A DNA stretch of 64,000 nucleotides, from NCBI GenBank assembly GCA_021373185.1, contig JAJFTF010000040.1:62001-126000 (forward strand), in the 5' to 3' direction. Shown in pieces: positions 19,743 to 28,355 of the stretch. The position numbers were made by a program, and so were the translations under genes. A model generated the notes under the pieces. It had not been told where the DNA came from. It did no database searches and saw only the letters and a list, made by a program, of their open reading frames with translations. Each line of letters begins with the position of its first letter. Position 1 is the first letter of the stretch. Source of the DNA: Betaproteobacteria bacterium. GTDB taxonomy: Bacteria > Pseudomonadota > Gammaproteobacteria > Burkholderiales > Sulfuricellaceae.

Positions 19743-21340
19743 GTGGGTTCCGTGTTCTTTGCCCCCTCCCCCTCGACGGGGGAGGGGTGGGGAGAGGGTG
19801 AAAGCGCTGCGGCCTCGGCTTTCTTCGCTTTGGCGCGTTCGACGGCAGCCTGGATCGCCGCCTTCTTTGCCGCCGCTTCAGGGTCTTCCATTTCGCCGCT
19901 GGCTGCCGCCGCTGCTTTTGCCGCTGTTGCTGCGGCGGCTTTTTCGGCCATGCGCGCGGCTTTTTCCTGCTTTTCCCGCTCTTCGCGTTGCTTCTTGAAC
20001 TCGAAGCGTTCCTTGGCCTGATCCGCGGCTATTTTCTCTCGATCCTGCATGACGATTTCGCTCTTGGCGAAGCGGTAAAAGGAAACCAGCGGGATATGGC
20101 TGGGGCAGACATAACTGCAGCAGCCGCATTCGATGCAGTCGAACAGATTGTAGGCGCGCGCCTTGTCGAAGTTTCTGCTCTGGGAGAACCAGTAGAGTTC
20201 CTGCGGCTGGAGATTGCACGGGCAGACCTGGGCGCACTGGCCGCAACGGATGCAGGGCATGGCCGCGGGTTTGGGCGGGAACAACGCCGGCGAGGCGGCG
20301 ATCACGCAATTGATCGCCTTGGTCAGCGGCACGTTCAGGTTGGTCAGGTCGAAGCCCATCATCGGCCCGCCCATGATGTAGTGGCTGGTGTCGCCCGCCT
20401 GCCGGACGATTTCGCTGATTGGCGTGCCGATCAGGGCTTCGAAATTCTGCGGTTTTTGCACGTTGCCGGTGACGGTGACAACGCGCGAAATCACCGGCTC
20501 GCCATGGTTGATGGCGCGGTGCACGGTGTAGGCGGTGGCGGTGTTGGAACAGATGACGCCGATATTGATCGGTCGCTGTCCGCTCGGTACTTCCTTGCCG
20601 GTGAGCACCTGGATCAATTGCTTCTCGCCGCCGCCCGGATACAGCGTGGGAACCGCCACCACTTCAAAGCTCGTGCCCTGGCAGGCGGACTGCATGGCCG
20701 TAATCGCCTCGGGCTTGTTGTCCTCGATGCCGATCAGCACTTCATCGGGCTGCATCAGGTGCGCCATGATCCTGATTCCCTCGACGATTTCGGCGGCACG
20801 TTCGCGCATCAGCATATCGTCGGAGGTGATCCAGGGTTCGCACTCGGCGCCGTTCAGCACCAGGGTTTTGATCTTGGCTTGCTGGCCAGGATTGAGCTTG
20901 ACGTAGGAAGGGAACACCGCCCCGCCCAAGCCGACGATGCCGGCATCGCGCAGCGCATGGCGCACGGCGTCAGGCACGGCAGTTTTGTAATCGATCCGTT
21001 GGCGTTCGATCCAGCGGTCCTCGCCGTCTGCCTCGATGGTGATGCACAGATCGGGCAAGCCGGAAGGATGGGGCACGGCGTGCAGGTCGATGGCGCTGAC
21101 GGTGCCGGAGGTCGGGGCATGTACGGCAGCGGAAATGTAGCCGTCGGCAGCGCCGATCATCTGACCTTTCAGCACATGGTCGCCGACCTTGACCTGGGCC
21201 TTGGCCGGAGCGCCGATATGCTGGCGCAGCGGCACGATCACACGCTTGGGCAGCGGCGCCGGGGCGATCGGCAGTCCGTTCGATTCGGCCTTGTGCTGAG
21301 GCGGGTGCACGCCGCCGTGGAATTTGTGAAGGGTTCTCAT
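19739..21340 (-). CDS. rnfC: Rnf electron transport complex subunit C (cluster 1)
   Basis: 533 residues from the ATG at 21338-21340 (MRTLHKFHGGVHPPQHK). The longer open frame upstream only overlaps rnfB. It has the NADH/FMN-binding RnfC core, and two 4Fe-4S motifs, CIRCGQCAQVCPCNLQP and CIECGCCSYVCPSHIPL. An Ala/Lys/Glu-rich extension of about 100 residues, predicted helical, follows. The last 20 or so residues (SPSPHPSPVEGEGAKNTEPT) come from a palindromic repeat at 19761-19799 and are probably not functional. RnfC is the peripheral subunit that exchanges electrons with NAD(H). Confidence 0.94.
   Translation of the reverse strand: MRTLHKFHGGVHPPQHKAESNGLPIAPAPLPKRVIVPLRQHIGAPAKAQVKVGDHVLKGQMIGAADGYISAAVHAPTSGTVSAIDLHAVPHPSGLPDLCITIEADGEDRWIERQRIDYKTAVPDAVRHALRDAGIVGLGGAVFPSYVKLNPGQQAKIKTLVLNGAECEPWITSDDMLMRERAAEIVEGIRIMAHLMQPDEVLIGIEDNKPEAITAMQSACQGTSFEVVAVPTLYPGGGEKQLIQVLTGKEVPSGQRPINIGVICSNTATAYTVHRAINHGEPVISRVVTVTGNVQKPQNFEALIGTPISEIVRQAGDTSHYIMGGPMMGFDLTNLNVPLTKAINCVIAASPALFPPKPAAMPCIRCGQCAQVCPCNLQPQELYWFSQSRNFDKARAYNLFDCIECGCCSYVCPSHIPLVSFYRFAKSEIVMQDREKIAADQAKERFEFKKQREEREKQEKAARMAEKAAAATAAKAAAAASGEMEDPEAAAKKAAIQAAVERAKAKKAEAAALSPSPHPSPVEGEGAKNTEPT
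19761..19799. repeat. GC-rich palindromic repeat within the 3' end of rnfC
   Basis: A CCCCTCCCCC/GGGGGAGGGG hairpin followed by a GTGGGGAGAGGG arm. The sequence class matches the CCCTCTCCCC palindrome at 11111-11145. It is translated as the SPSPHPSPVEGEG tail of RnfC and lies just ahead of the rnfD start codon. Confidence 0.7.
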
Positions 21341-21348
21341 CGAGTTGG

Positions 21349-21903
21349 TCACGCCGCTTTCTTCAATTCGAAGACCGGGTAGCGCCACTTCCAGGCGGCC
21401 AGGTCTGTCTTGACGGGCTCCATCGTGATGCAATCGACCGGGCAGGCCGGCACACACAACTCGCAGCCGGTGCACTGGTTGATCAGGATGGTGTGCATCA
21501 GTTTGGAGGAGCCGACGATGGCATCCACCGGGCAAACCTTGATGCAGGCAGTGCAGCCGATGCAGGTGTTTTCATCGATGAAGGCAACCATCTTCGGCTT
21601 GGGGCCGGCACCCTCGGCGCCGCCGACCGGCTGGAACTCGACACCGAGCAATTCCGCCAGGCTTTTCGCCACGTTGTCGCCGCCCGGCACGCACAGATTG
21701 GGAGCGGCCTGACCGCTGGCAACCGCTTCGGCATAGGGTTTGCAGCCGGCAAAGCCGCACTGGCCGCACTGGGTCTGCGGTAGGGTGGCCTCGATTTTCT
21801 CGACCATCGGGTTGCCCTCGATCTTGAATTTGATCGAGGCAAAGCCAAGAACCGCTCCCAGCACGACAGCCAGCAATACCATGACCAGAATGGCGGTTAG
21901 CAT
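21349..21903 (-). CDS. rnfB: Rnf electron transport complex subunit B (cluster 1)
   Basis: 184 residues. One N-terminal membrane helix (1-22), then the 4Fe-4S domain with CGQCGFAGC and a distal LCVPGG Cys, then a 2[4Fe-4S] ferredoxin domain with [12 protein letters not shown] and [12 protein letters not shown]. It receives electrons from ferredoxin or passes them to it. The C-terminus is short. It lies 8 bp upstream of the chosen rnfC start and 40 bp downstream of rnfA. Confidence 0.96.
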   Translation of the reverse strand: MLTAILVMVLLAVVLGAVLGFASIKFKIEGNPMVEKIEATLPQTQCGQCGFAGCKPYAEAVASGQAAPNLCVPGGDNVAKSLAELLGVEFQPVGGAEGAGPKPKMVAFIDENTCIGCTACIKVCPVDAIVGSSKLMHTILINQCTGCELCVPACPVDCITMEPVKTDLAAWKWRYPVFELKKAA

Positions 21904-21943
21904 GGGCGGGCTCGATGAGAAAGTTTGCAGGCAGGCCGCATCA

Positions 21944-22522
21944 TCATTTCACCAATCCGGCAAAGCCCATGAATGCGAGACTCAACAGGCCAGCGGTGAC
22001 CATGGCGATGGCGGAGCCACGGAACGGCGCCGGGATGGCGGCGCCTTCCAGACGTTCGCGCATCGCGGCGAACAATGCCAGCACCAGGGCAAAACCGATC
22101 GCGCCGCCGAAGCCGAAGAGCAGGGAGTCGATGAAATTGTGATTTTCCTGCACGTTCAACAGGGGGATGCCGAGTACCGCGCAGTTGGTGGTGATCAGCG
22201 GCAGGTAGATGCCCAGCGTCTGATAGAGCATCGGGCTGGACTTGCGGATAAACATCTCGGTGAACTGGACGATGGCGGCGATCACCACGATGAAGGACAA
22301 GGTGCGCAGATAGGCGAGGTCGTTCGGGATCAGGAGATAGTGATCGACCAGATAGCTCAGCCCGGAGGCCAGGGTGAGGACGAAGGCGGTCGCCGAACCC
22401 ATGCCGATGGCAGCGCTGAGCTTCTTGGATACGCCCATGAACGGGCACAGGCCAAGCACCTTGACCAACACGATGTTGTTGACCAGCACCGTGCCGATCA
22501 GGATGAAAAGGTAGTGTTCCAT
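21944..22522 (-). CDS. rnfA: Rnf electron transport complex subunit A (cluster 1)
   Basis: 192 residues with six membrane helices, homologous to Nqr[20 protein letters not shown] holds the conserved Cys that shares the membrane FeS cluster with RnfE. It is first gene of the cluster. It begins 46 bp downstream of ald on the same strand, so transcription may start upstream of ald or pyrD. Confidence 0.96.
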   Translation of the reverse strand: MEHYLFILIGTVLVNNIVLVKVLGLCPFMGVSKKLSAAIGMGSATAFVLTLASGLSYLVDHYLLIPNDLAYLRTLSFIVVIAAIVQFTEMFIRKSSPMLYQTLGIYLPLITTNCAVLGIPLLNVQENHNFIDSLLFGFGGAIGFALVLALFAAMRERLEGAAIPAPFRGSAIAMVTAGLLSLAFMGFAGLVK

Positions 22523-22568
22523 TGACGTTGGGTCACCTCAAATTTGGTGTTCTGCTGAATATGAGTTT

Positions 22569-23681
22569 TCAGGCCAGAACCGTTTCCGCCTTGATCCATG
22601 GGTACCCAAGGTCAGCAGCCAGGCCGGAGTGCGTTACTTGGCCCAGATGCAGGTTAAGCCCGTTGAGCAGTCCCGAATTGGTTCTTAGCGCTTCCTTCCA
22701 GCCCTTGTTTGCCAGCGCCTGCACGTAAGGCAAAGTGGCGTTGGTCAGAGCCTGGGTGGCGGTGCGTGCGCAAGCCGCCGGCATGTTGGTGACGCAGTAG
22801 TGCACCACACCTTCCTCAGTATAGGTCGGATCGGTGTGGGTGGTGGGGCGCGAGGTGTCGGCGCAGCCGCCTTGGTCGATCGCCACATCTACCAGCACCG
22901 AGCCGGGTTTCATTCTTTTGACGAGGTCGCGGCTCAATAGTTTCGGCGCGCGCTTGCCGGGCAGGAGCACCGAGCCGATCACCAGGTCGGCCTTGCAAAC
23001 CTGTTCCTCGATGGCGGCAGCCTCGGAGTAGCGCGTGCGCAGCCGACCGCCGAACACGTCGTCGAGGTAACGCAGGCGCGGCAGGCTGATGTCCAGCAAG
23101 GTGACTTCCGCGCCGAGGCCCAGCGCCATCTTGGCGGCATTGGCACCGACCGTGCCGGCGCCCAGCACCGCCACCCGGCCCGGAAAGACGCCGGGTACCC
23201 CGCCCAAGAGCACGCCGTTGCCGCCGTTGGCCAATTGCAGCGCGGTGGCGCCAGCCTGGATGGCGATCCGTCCGGCCACTTCCGACATCGGCGTGAGCAA
23301 TGGCAGCGTGCCATGTGCGTCGGTGACGGTTTCGTAGGCGATGCCGATGATTTTTCGCTCCAGCAATTGCCGGGTCAGTTCTGCGTCGGCCGCCAGGTGC
23401 AGGTAGGTGAACAGCACCTGTCCTTCGCTGAGCAGCGCGATTTCGCCGGGCTGCGGTTCCTTGACCTTGACGACCAGCGGGCAGGAAAAAGCTTTGGCAG
23501 GGGAAGAAACGATATCGGCACCGGCGGCGCGATATAGTTCATCGCTGAAACCGATGCGTTCTCCGGCCAGGGTTTCCACCCGAACTTCATGACCGGCGTC
23601 CGTCAAAGTACGCACGCCGGCTGGGGTAATGCCGACGCGGTATTCGTGGTTTTTGATTTCTTTTGGTACACCGATCAGCAT
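22569..23681 (-). CDS. ald: Alanine dehydrogenase
   Basis: 370 residues, the usual family length. It catalyses reversible NAD-dependent deamination of L-alanine to pyruvate and ammonia. MLIGVPKEIKNHEYRVG opens the protein (substrate Arg15). VKVKEPQ holds the substrate Lys, YLHLA the catalytic His, VLGAGTVGANAA the Rossmann loop, and VDVAIDQGG the catalytic Asp. It starts 11 bp downstream of pyrD and 46 bp upstream of rnfA. Confidence 0.95.
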   Translation of the reverse strand: MLIGVPKEIKNHEYRVGITPAGVRTLTDAGHEVRVETLAGERIGFSDELYRAAGADIVSSPAKAFSCPLVVKVKEPQPGEIALLSEGQVLFTYLHLAADAELTRQLLERKIIGIAYETVTDAHGTLPLLTPMSEVAGRIAIQAGATALQLANGGNGVLLGGVPGVFPGRVAVLGAGTVGANAAKMALGLGAEVTLLDISLPRLRYLDDVFGGRLRTRYSEAAAIEEQVCKADLVIGSVLLPGKRAPKLLSRDLVKRMKPGSVLVDVAIDQGGCADTSRPTTHTDPTYTEEGVVHYCVTNMPAACARTATQALTNATLPYVQALANKGWKEALRTNSGLLNGLNLHLGQVTHSGLAADLGYPWIKAETVLA

Positions 23682-23692
23682 GAGTGTTCAGC

Positions 23693-24733
23693 CTATGGAA
23701 ATTTACAGGAGACGCAATCCGCGCTTTCGATTTCCGATGCGCATTCGGCGATCAGCTCGGGACCGCGGTAGATCAGTCCGCTGTAGAACTGTACCAGGCT
23801 GGCGCCGGCCTTGATCTTTTCCGCCGCGTCGAGGCCATTGAGGATGCCGCCGACGCCGATAATCGGGATTTTCCCGCGCAAGGCGATGGAAAGCTGCTTG
23901 ATTACTGCCGTGGATTTTTTGCGCACTGGCGCGCCGGAGAGCCCTCCGGTTTCGTCGGCATGCGGCAGTCCCTCTACGCCTTCCCGGCCAATGGTCGTGT
24001 TGGTGGCGATGACGCCGTCGATCTGATGTTTGAGCAGCAGGTCGGCGATGGTAATGATCTGTTCGGTGTCGAGGTCGGGCGCGATTTTCAGGGCGAGCGG
24101 CACATAGCGCCCATACTGTTTTGCCAGAACGCTTTGCTCCGATTTCAGCGCGGCGAGCAGGTTTTCCAACTCGTCCGATTGCTGCAACTGGCGCAAATTC
24201 TTGGTGTTGGGCGAGGAAATATTGACGGCGACGTAACTGGCGTAGGGGTAAACCTTGCGCAAGCATGCCAGGTAATCGTCTGCCGCCTGTTCGATTGGTG
24301 TGTCGAAATTCTTGCCGATGTTGATGCCGAGAATGCCTTGATAACGGCTGTGCTTGACGTTTTCCACCAGAGCATCCACGCCGAGGTTGTTGAAGCCCAT
24401 GCGGTTGATGATCGCCTCCGCTTGCGGCAGGCGGAACAGGCGCGGCTTGGGGTTGCCCGGTTGAGGGCGCGGCGTGATGGTGCCGATTTCAATGAAGCCG
24501 AAACCGAGCGCGCCAAGCGCGTCGATATAGTCGCCGTTCTTGTCGAGTCCGGCGGCCAGCCCGACCGGATTGGGAAAGGTCAGGCCCATCACGGTGCGGG
24601 GCGTTGCCTCGATACGTGGAGCAAGCAAGCCCAGCAGGCCGAGGCGGTGGGCGATTTTCATCGCACGCAGGCCGAAGCCGTGCGCGGCTTCGGCATCGAG
24701 ACGGAAGAAGATGGAACGGATAAAGGAATACAT
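23693..24733 (-). CDS. pyrD: Dihydroorotate dehydrogenase (quinone), class 2
   Basis: 346 residues from the ATG at 24731-24733 ([21 protein letters not shown]). It oxidises dihydroorotate to orotate using membrane quinone with FMN. The N-terminal amphipathic region is that of class 2 enzymes. Next come [20 protein letters not shown] and [14 protein letters not shown] with the catalytic Ser. Further on are NTTIGREGV and [19 protein letters not shown] for flavin phosphate binding. The last 12 residues ([15 protein letters not shown] region) are unusual for the family. Divergent from the secretin-like gene. Confidence 0.95.
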   Translation of the reverse strand: MYSFIRSIFFRLDAEAAHGFGLRAMKIAHRLGLLGLLAPRIEATPRTVMGLTFPNPVGLAAGLDKNGDYIDALGALGFGFIEIGTITPRPQPGNPKPRLFRLPQAEAIINRMGFNNLGVDALVENVKHSRYQGILGINIGKNFDTPIEQAADDYLACLRKVYPYASYVAVNISSPNTKNLRQLQQSDELENLLAALKSEQSVLAKQYGRYVPLALKIAPDLDTEQIITIADLLLKHQIDGVIATNTTIGREGVEGLPHADETGGLSGAPVRKKSTAVIKQLSIALRGKIPIIGVGGILNGLDAAEKIKAGASLVQFYSGLIYRGPELIAECASEIESADCVSCKFP

Positions 24734-24806
24734 GCGCCATTTTACCCCCGAACCTGCGACAAATGGCAACCCGGACGCTAGAATGGATAAGGATTGGGAG
24801 GAGAAA

Positions 24807-25670
24807 ATGGTGTTGAAAAGACTGATCTGGTTATTGCTGTTCTCGATGTTGGCTACAGCGGCGCTGGCGGATTACCCGCTCAATATTATCCCGCTCAAGC
24901 ACCGCTCCGCCGAGGAGCTGATCCCTGTGATCCGGCCCATGTTGGGGCCGGGGGAGAATGTCGGCGGCATGAATTACCGGCTTTTCGTGCGTGCTTCCGC
25001 CAAGGGTTTGCGCGATATCGAGCAATTGCTGGCGGAAGTCGATCGGGCGAGGAAGAATTTGAGGATAACTTTGCAGCAGGATGCCGCCCGTAGCGGCGAC
25101 AGCGAATTTCAGGGTGTATCCGGCGAAGGAAGAGCGGGAGATGTGCGCATCATTCTGCCGGGCAATGCATCGTCCGGCGGCGGGGTGGTGATTGGTAGCC
25201 GGCAGGACGACAGCCTGCGCTATAAAATTACCCGCAGCACCGGCTCAAGCCAGAACAACACCAGCCAATTTGTCAACGTGCTGGAAGGCGCACCCGCCTT
25301 CATTCGCGTCGGCCAATCGCTGCCTTACGTGCAGCGCTTTCTGGCATATGCCGGCAACCGCATCGTGTATGGGCAGGACACCCAATTCCTCAACGTCACC
25401 ACCGGCTTTGACGTGCTGCCGCGCCTCAACGGCGATCAGGTGGAACTGGAAATTTCGCCGCGTTTGTCCTTCGTCGGCAATCGGGGAATACAGGATGTGA
25501 GCTTTCAGGAATTGCGTACCACGGTCAGCGCCAAGCTGGGGGAATGGGTGGAACTGGGCGGGATAAACGCCAGCCGCGATGCGGTCAGCCGTGCGATTCT
25601 GGAAACCGCTTCGGCGCAATCGGGGGAGCAGCGGGTGGTGAGGTTGAAGGTGGAGGAGGGCGGCAGGTAA
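24807..25670 (+). CDS. Short secretin-like protein (type II/III secretion secretin family)
   Basis: 287 residues from ATG 24807, preceded by GGGAGGAG. There is a signal peptide (about 1-20, ending AALA). An N-type domain follows (about 22-95: [22 protein letters not shown], then a [19 protein letters not shown] helix). The C-terminal half resembles the first part of the secretin domain ([42 protein letters not shown]). The protein is far shorter than full secretins, as in NolW-like proteins. No other secretion or pilus genes are nearby, so its partner is unknown. Outer-membrane or periplasmic location expected. Confidence 0.75.
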   Translation: MVLKRLIWLLLFSMLATAALADYPLNIIPLKHRSAEELIPVIRPMLGPGENVGGMNYRLFVRASAKGLRDIEQLLAEVDRARKNLRITLQQDAARSGDSEFQGVSGEGRAGDVRIILPGNASSGGGVVIGSRQDDSLRYKITRSTGSSQNNTSQFVNVLEGAPAFIRVGQSLPYVQRFLAYAGNRIVYGQDTQFLNVTTGFDVLPRLNGDQVELEISPRLSFVGNRGIQDVSFQELRTTVSAKLGEWVELGGINASRDAVSRAILETASAQSGEQRVVRLKVEEGGR

Positions 25671-25692
25671 TTTCCCCTGTCGCACTAGCTGC

Positions 25693-25983
25693 TCAGCCTT
25701 CCGCCGCCTCTTCCTCACCCTCGGCTTTGGCCTTGCGCTTCACCGTTTTCGGGTCGCAGATGATGGGGCGGTAAATTTCGACGCGGTCGCCGTCCGCGAG
25801 CGCGGCGTCGAGCTTGGCGAGCTTGCCGAAGATGCCGACTTTCTGCTGCTCCAGGTCGATTTCGGGGAACTGCTTGAGGATGCCCGAGCGTTCGATGGCG
25901 TCTGCGATGGTGGCGCCATCGGGCACTTCGGTGTTGAGCCAGACTTGGCGACTGGGGCTGGCGTAGGCGATGCCGATTTTCAT
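25693..25983 (-). CDS. rnfH: RnfH family protein (UPF0125, ubiquitin-like fold)
   Basis: 96 residues. MKIGIAYASPSRQVWLNTEVPDGATIADAIERSG and GDRVEIYRPIICDPKTVKR are typical of RnfH. It is last gene of the second Rnf cluster, 15 bp behind rnfE. RnfH accompanies the nitrogen-fixation-type Rnf1 clusters of diazotrophs, and its exact role is unresolved. The C-terminal 14 residues are acidic and Ala-rich. Confidence 0.9.
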   Translation of the reverse strand: MKIGIAYASPSRQVWLNTEVPDGATIADAIERSGILKQFPEIDLEQQKVGIFGKLAKLDAALADGDRVEIYRPIICDPKTVKRKAKAEGEEEAAEG

Positions 25984-25998
25984 GGTGTCATTTCTTCC

Positions 25999-26676
25999 TT
26001 ATGCTGCGACACTGTGGGCGCCGCCCATCTGGATCGCTTTGCCGGCCTTGAGGTCGATCATGCGCTTGGCCACCACCAGGAAGCCGGTGACCAGGAAACC
26101 GCCCGGCGGCAGGATCATCATCAGCACGCCCATGTCAGCCGACATCAGGCGCATTTCCATGAACTTGAAGGCCGGGCCCATGAGCAATGAGGCGTCGGCA
26201 AACAGGGTGCCTGCGCCGAAAATTTCGCGTACTGCACCGATGACGGTGAGGGCGATGGTGAAGCCGATGCCCATGAACAGGCCGTCGAGGAATGACGGCA
26301 ACACCGGTTCCTTGGCGGCGAAGGCTTCAAGGCGGGCGAGCGGCAGGCAATTGGAAACGATCAGCGGGATGAACAGGCCCAGCACCTTGTACAACTCGTG
26401 CATCCAGGCGTTCATGCACAGGTCTACCAGCGTCACCATGGCGGCGACGATCAGGATATAAACCGGGATGCGCACTTCCTGCGTGATCTGGTTGCGGAAC
26501 AGGGCGACCAGCAGGCTGGAAGCGGCCATCACCACCGCTGTCGCCAGCCCCATGCCGAGACCGTTGGTGGCGGTGGTGGTCATCGCCATGGTCGGACACA
26601 TGCCGAGCAGCATGCTGAATACGCCGTTGTTGTCCCACAGGCCGTCGCGGGCAATGGTTTTGTATGGGGTCGACAT
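25999..26676 (-). CDS. rnfE: Rnf electron transport complex subunit E (cluster 2)
   Basis: 225 residues with about six membrane helices. It opens YKTIARDGLWDNNGVFSMLLGMCPTMAMTT with the FeS-ligating Cys in GMCPTMA, typical of RnfE. It is clearly divergent from the 17.4 kb copy, so the clusters are not a recent duplication. The start directly abuts the end of rnfG. Confidence 0.94.
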   Translation of the reverse strand: MSTPYKTIARDGLWDNNGVFSMLLGMCPTMAMTTTATNGLGMGLATAVVMAASSLLVALFRNQITQEVRIPVYILIVAAMVTLVDLCMNAWMHELYKVLGLFIPLIVSNCLPLARLEAFAAKEPVLPSFLDGLFMGIGFTIALTVIGAVREIFGAGTLFADASLLMGPAFKFMEMRLMSADMGVLMMILPPGGFLVTGFLVVAKRMIDLKAGKAIQMGGAHSVAA

Positions 26677-27282
26677 TTAGTTCACCTCCGTTATTTTGGC
26701 CCGGTTGGCCGCGAAGAAATCCAGTCCCTCGTGGACGGCCTTGACCACACCGCGCGGCGTGATGGTGGCGCCGGCGAACTGGTCGAACTGGCCGCCGTCC
26801 TTCTTCACTTTCCACTTCTCCGGCAGCGGGTTGCCGAGCGACAGGCCGGCGAAGCGCAGGATCCAGTCGCCTTTTTTCTCTTCGATCTTGTCGCCCAGTC
26901 CCGGCGTTTCTTTATGGGCGAGTACGCGCACACCGAGAACTTTGCCCTCCGCATCGACGCCCAGCATCAGTTTGATATCTCCGGCATAGCCCGAGCCGTG
27001 GATTTCGTAGGCGACTCCGGTCACCTTGCCGTCCTTGGTGGCGCGGTAGACGGTGAGTTCCTTGCCGTGGGCGTCCTGCATGGCGATGGAATCGTTCACC
27101 GGATTGTTGTCGTGGATGCTGGCCGGAATCACCTGGCTCAGGGAGTTGACCTTGTCTTCCAAGGCGCGCGCGGCGATATCCTTGGCCGTGACCTGGTCGG
27201 TGATCGCCAGCATGACGCCAAAGCCCAGGCAGAAGGCGCCCAGGATGAAAGCATGTTTGAGGGTGCCGTCTTTCATGCTCAT
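26677..27282 (-). CDS. rnfG: Rnf electron transport complex subunit G (cluster 2)
   Basis: 201 residues. One membrane helix (about 11-29), then a periplasmic FMN domain with HKETPGLGDKIEEKKGDWILRF and the flavinylation segment AGATITP. The apbE gene in the same operon likely attaches the FMN to the Thr. The start overlaps the end of rnfD by four bases. Confidence 0.94.
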   Translation of the reverse strand: MSMKDGTLKHAFILGAFCLGFGVMLAITDQVTAKDIAARALEDKVNSLSQVIPASIHDNNPVNDSIAMQDAHGKELTVYRATKDGKVTGVAYEIHGSGYAGDIKLMLGVDAEGKVLGVRVLAHKETPGLGDKIEEKKGDWILRFAGLSLGNPLPEKWKVKKDGGQFDQFAGATITPRGVVKAVHEGLDFFAANRAKITEVN

Positions 27283-28355
27283 AGCTTTCCCTCCAGTGGC
27301 AGCGGCTCGCCCTTGAGGGTGCGGCCAAAGGCGCGCGGGCGGGTGTATTGGTCGATGATCGGGGTGAGCGAGTTCATCAGCAGCACGGCGAAGGCCATGC
27401 CCTCCGGGTAGCCGGCGTAGGTGCGGATGGTCCAGGTGAGCATGCCGCAGCCGGCGCCGAATATCAGCTGGCCTTTCTTCGAGACCGGCGAAGTGACGTA
27501 ATCGGTGCAGATGAAGAAAGCGCCGAGGAAGGTGGCGCCGGACATCAGGTGGAACAGGCCGTCGGTGTAACGCGCCGGGTCGATGGCGTGGAACAGCGTA
27601 CCCATCAGGAACAGCGATCCCATCACGGCGACCGGGGTGTGCCAGGAGATGATGCGTTTTGCCATCAGGAACAGGCCGCCGGCCAGGATCAGCACCGCCG
27701 AGGTTTCGCCCAGGCTACCGGCGCGCGTGCCCAGCGCCATGTCCATCAGGTCGGGCACATGGGCTATCGATTGCGTCACCGGGATGCCGCGCGACAGCTC
27801 GGTCTTGACGTAGCCCAGCGCGGATGCCGCGCTCACCGAGTCGGGCACCTGACCGCCGAAGGTGATGGCGATGGCGTCGGCCAAGCCGGGCGCGCCAGCC
27901 GAGAACAGCGGATGCGGCATTACCCAGGCGGTCATCACTACCGGGAACGACACCAGCAGGGCGACGCGGGCCACCATGGCGGGGTTGAACATGTTCTGGC
28001 CGATGCCGCCGAAGGTGTGCTTGGCGAGGCCGATGGCGAACACCGCGCCGAGCACGCCGATCCACCACGGCGCCCAAGGCGGCAGGCTCATTGCCAGCAG
28101 CCAGCCGGAGAGTGCGGCCGAGTAGTCGGACAGCGCCGCTTTCGTCGGCTGGCCGGCCAGCATCAGGCAGACTGCTTCGGCTGCCACGCAGGAGCCGATG
28201 GTAACGGTGAACAGCAGGATCGCCGGCCAGCCGAACAGGTAAAGGTTGAAGGCGGTAGCCGGCATAAGCGCCAGCAGCACCGTGAACATGGTTTTCTGAA
28301 CGCTGCTGACCTGATGGGTAAACGGCCCGCTCTGGTGGGTGGATAGGAAGCTCAT
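27279..28355 (-). CDS. rnfD: Rnf electron transport complex subunit D (cluster 2)
   Basis: 358 residues, about ten membrane segments. GIGQNMFNPAMVARVALL and DYVTSPVSKKGQLIFGAGCG are conserved. Aligned by the following KT(Q/E)LS, the expected flavin-carrying Thr is Ser178 here (SAASALGYVKTELS), whereas the cluster 1 copy has Thr176. The start overlaps the end of rnfC by four bases. Confidence 0.94.
   Translation of the reverse strand: MSFLSTHQSGPFTHQVSSVQKTMFTVLLALMPATAFNLYLFGWPAILLFTVTIGSCVAAEAVCLMLAGQPTKAALSDYSAALSGWLLAMSLPPWAPWWIGVLGAVFAIGLAKHTFGGIGQNMFNPAMVARVALLVSFPVVMTAWVMPHPLFSAGAPGLADAIAITFGGQVPDSVSAASALGYVKTELSRGIPVTQSIAHVPDLMDMALGTRAGSLGETSAVLILAGGLFLMAKRIISWHTPVAVMGSLFLMGTLFHAIDPARYTDGLFHLMSGATFLGAFFICTDYVTSPVSKKGQLIFGAGCGMLTWTIRTYAGYPEGMAFAVLLMNSLTPIIDQYTRPRAFGRTLKGEPLPLEGKL

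Noticed and set aside
21341..21535. N-terminal extension of rnfC
   Set aside because: It overlaps rnfB in another frame; conserved RnfC begins at 21340.
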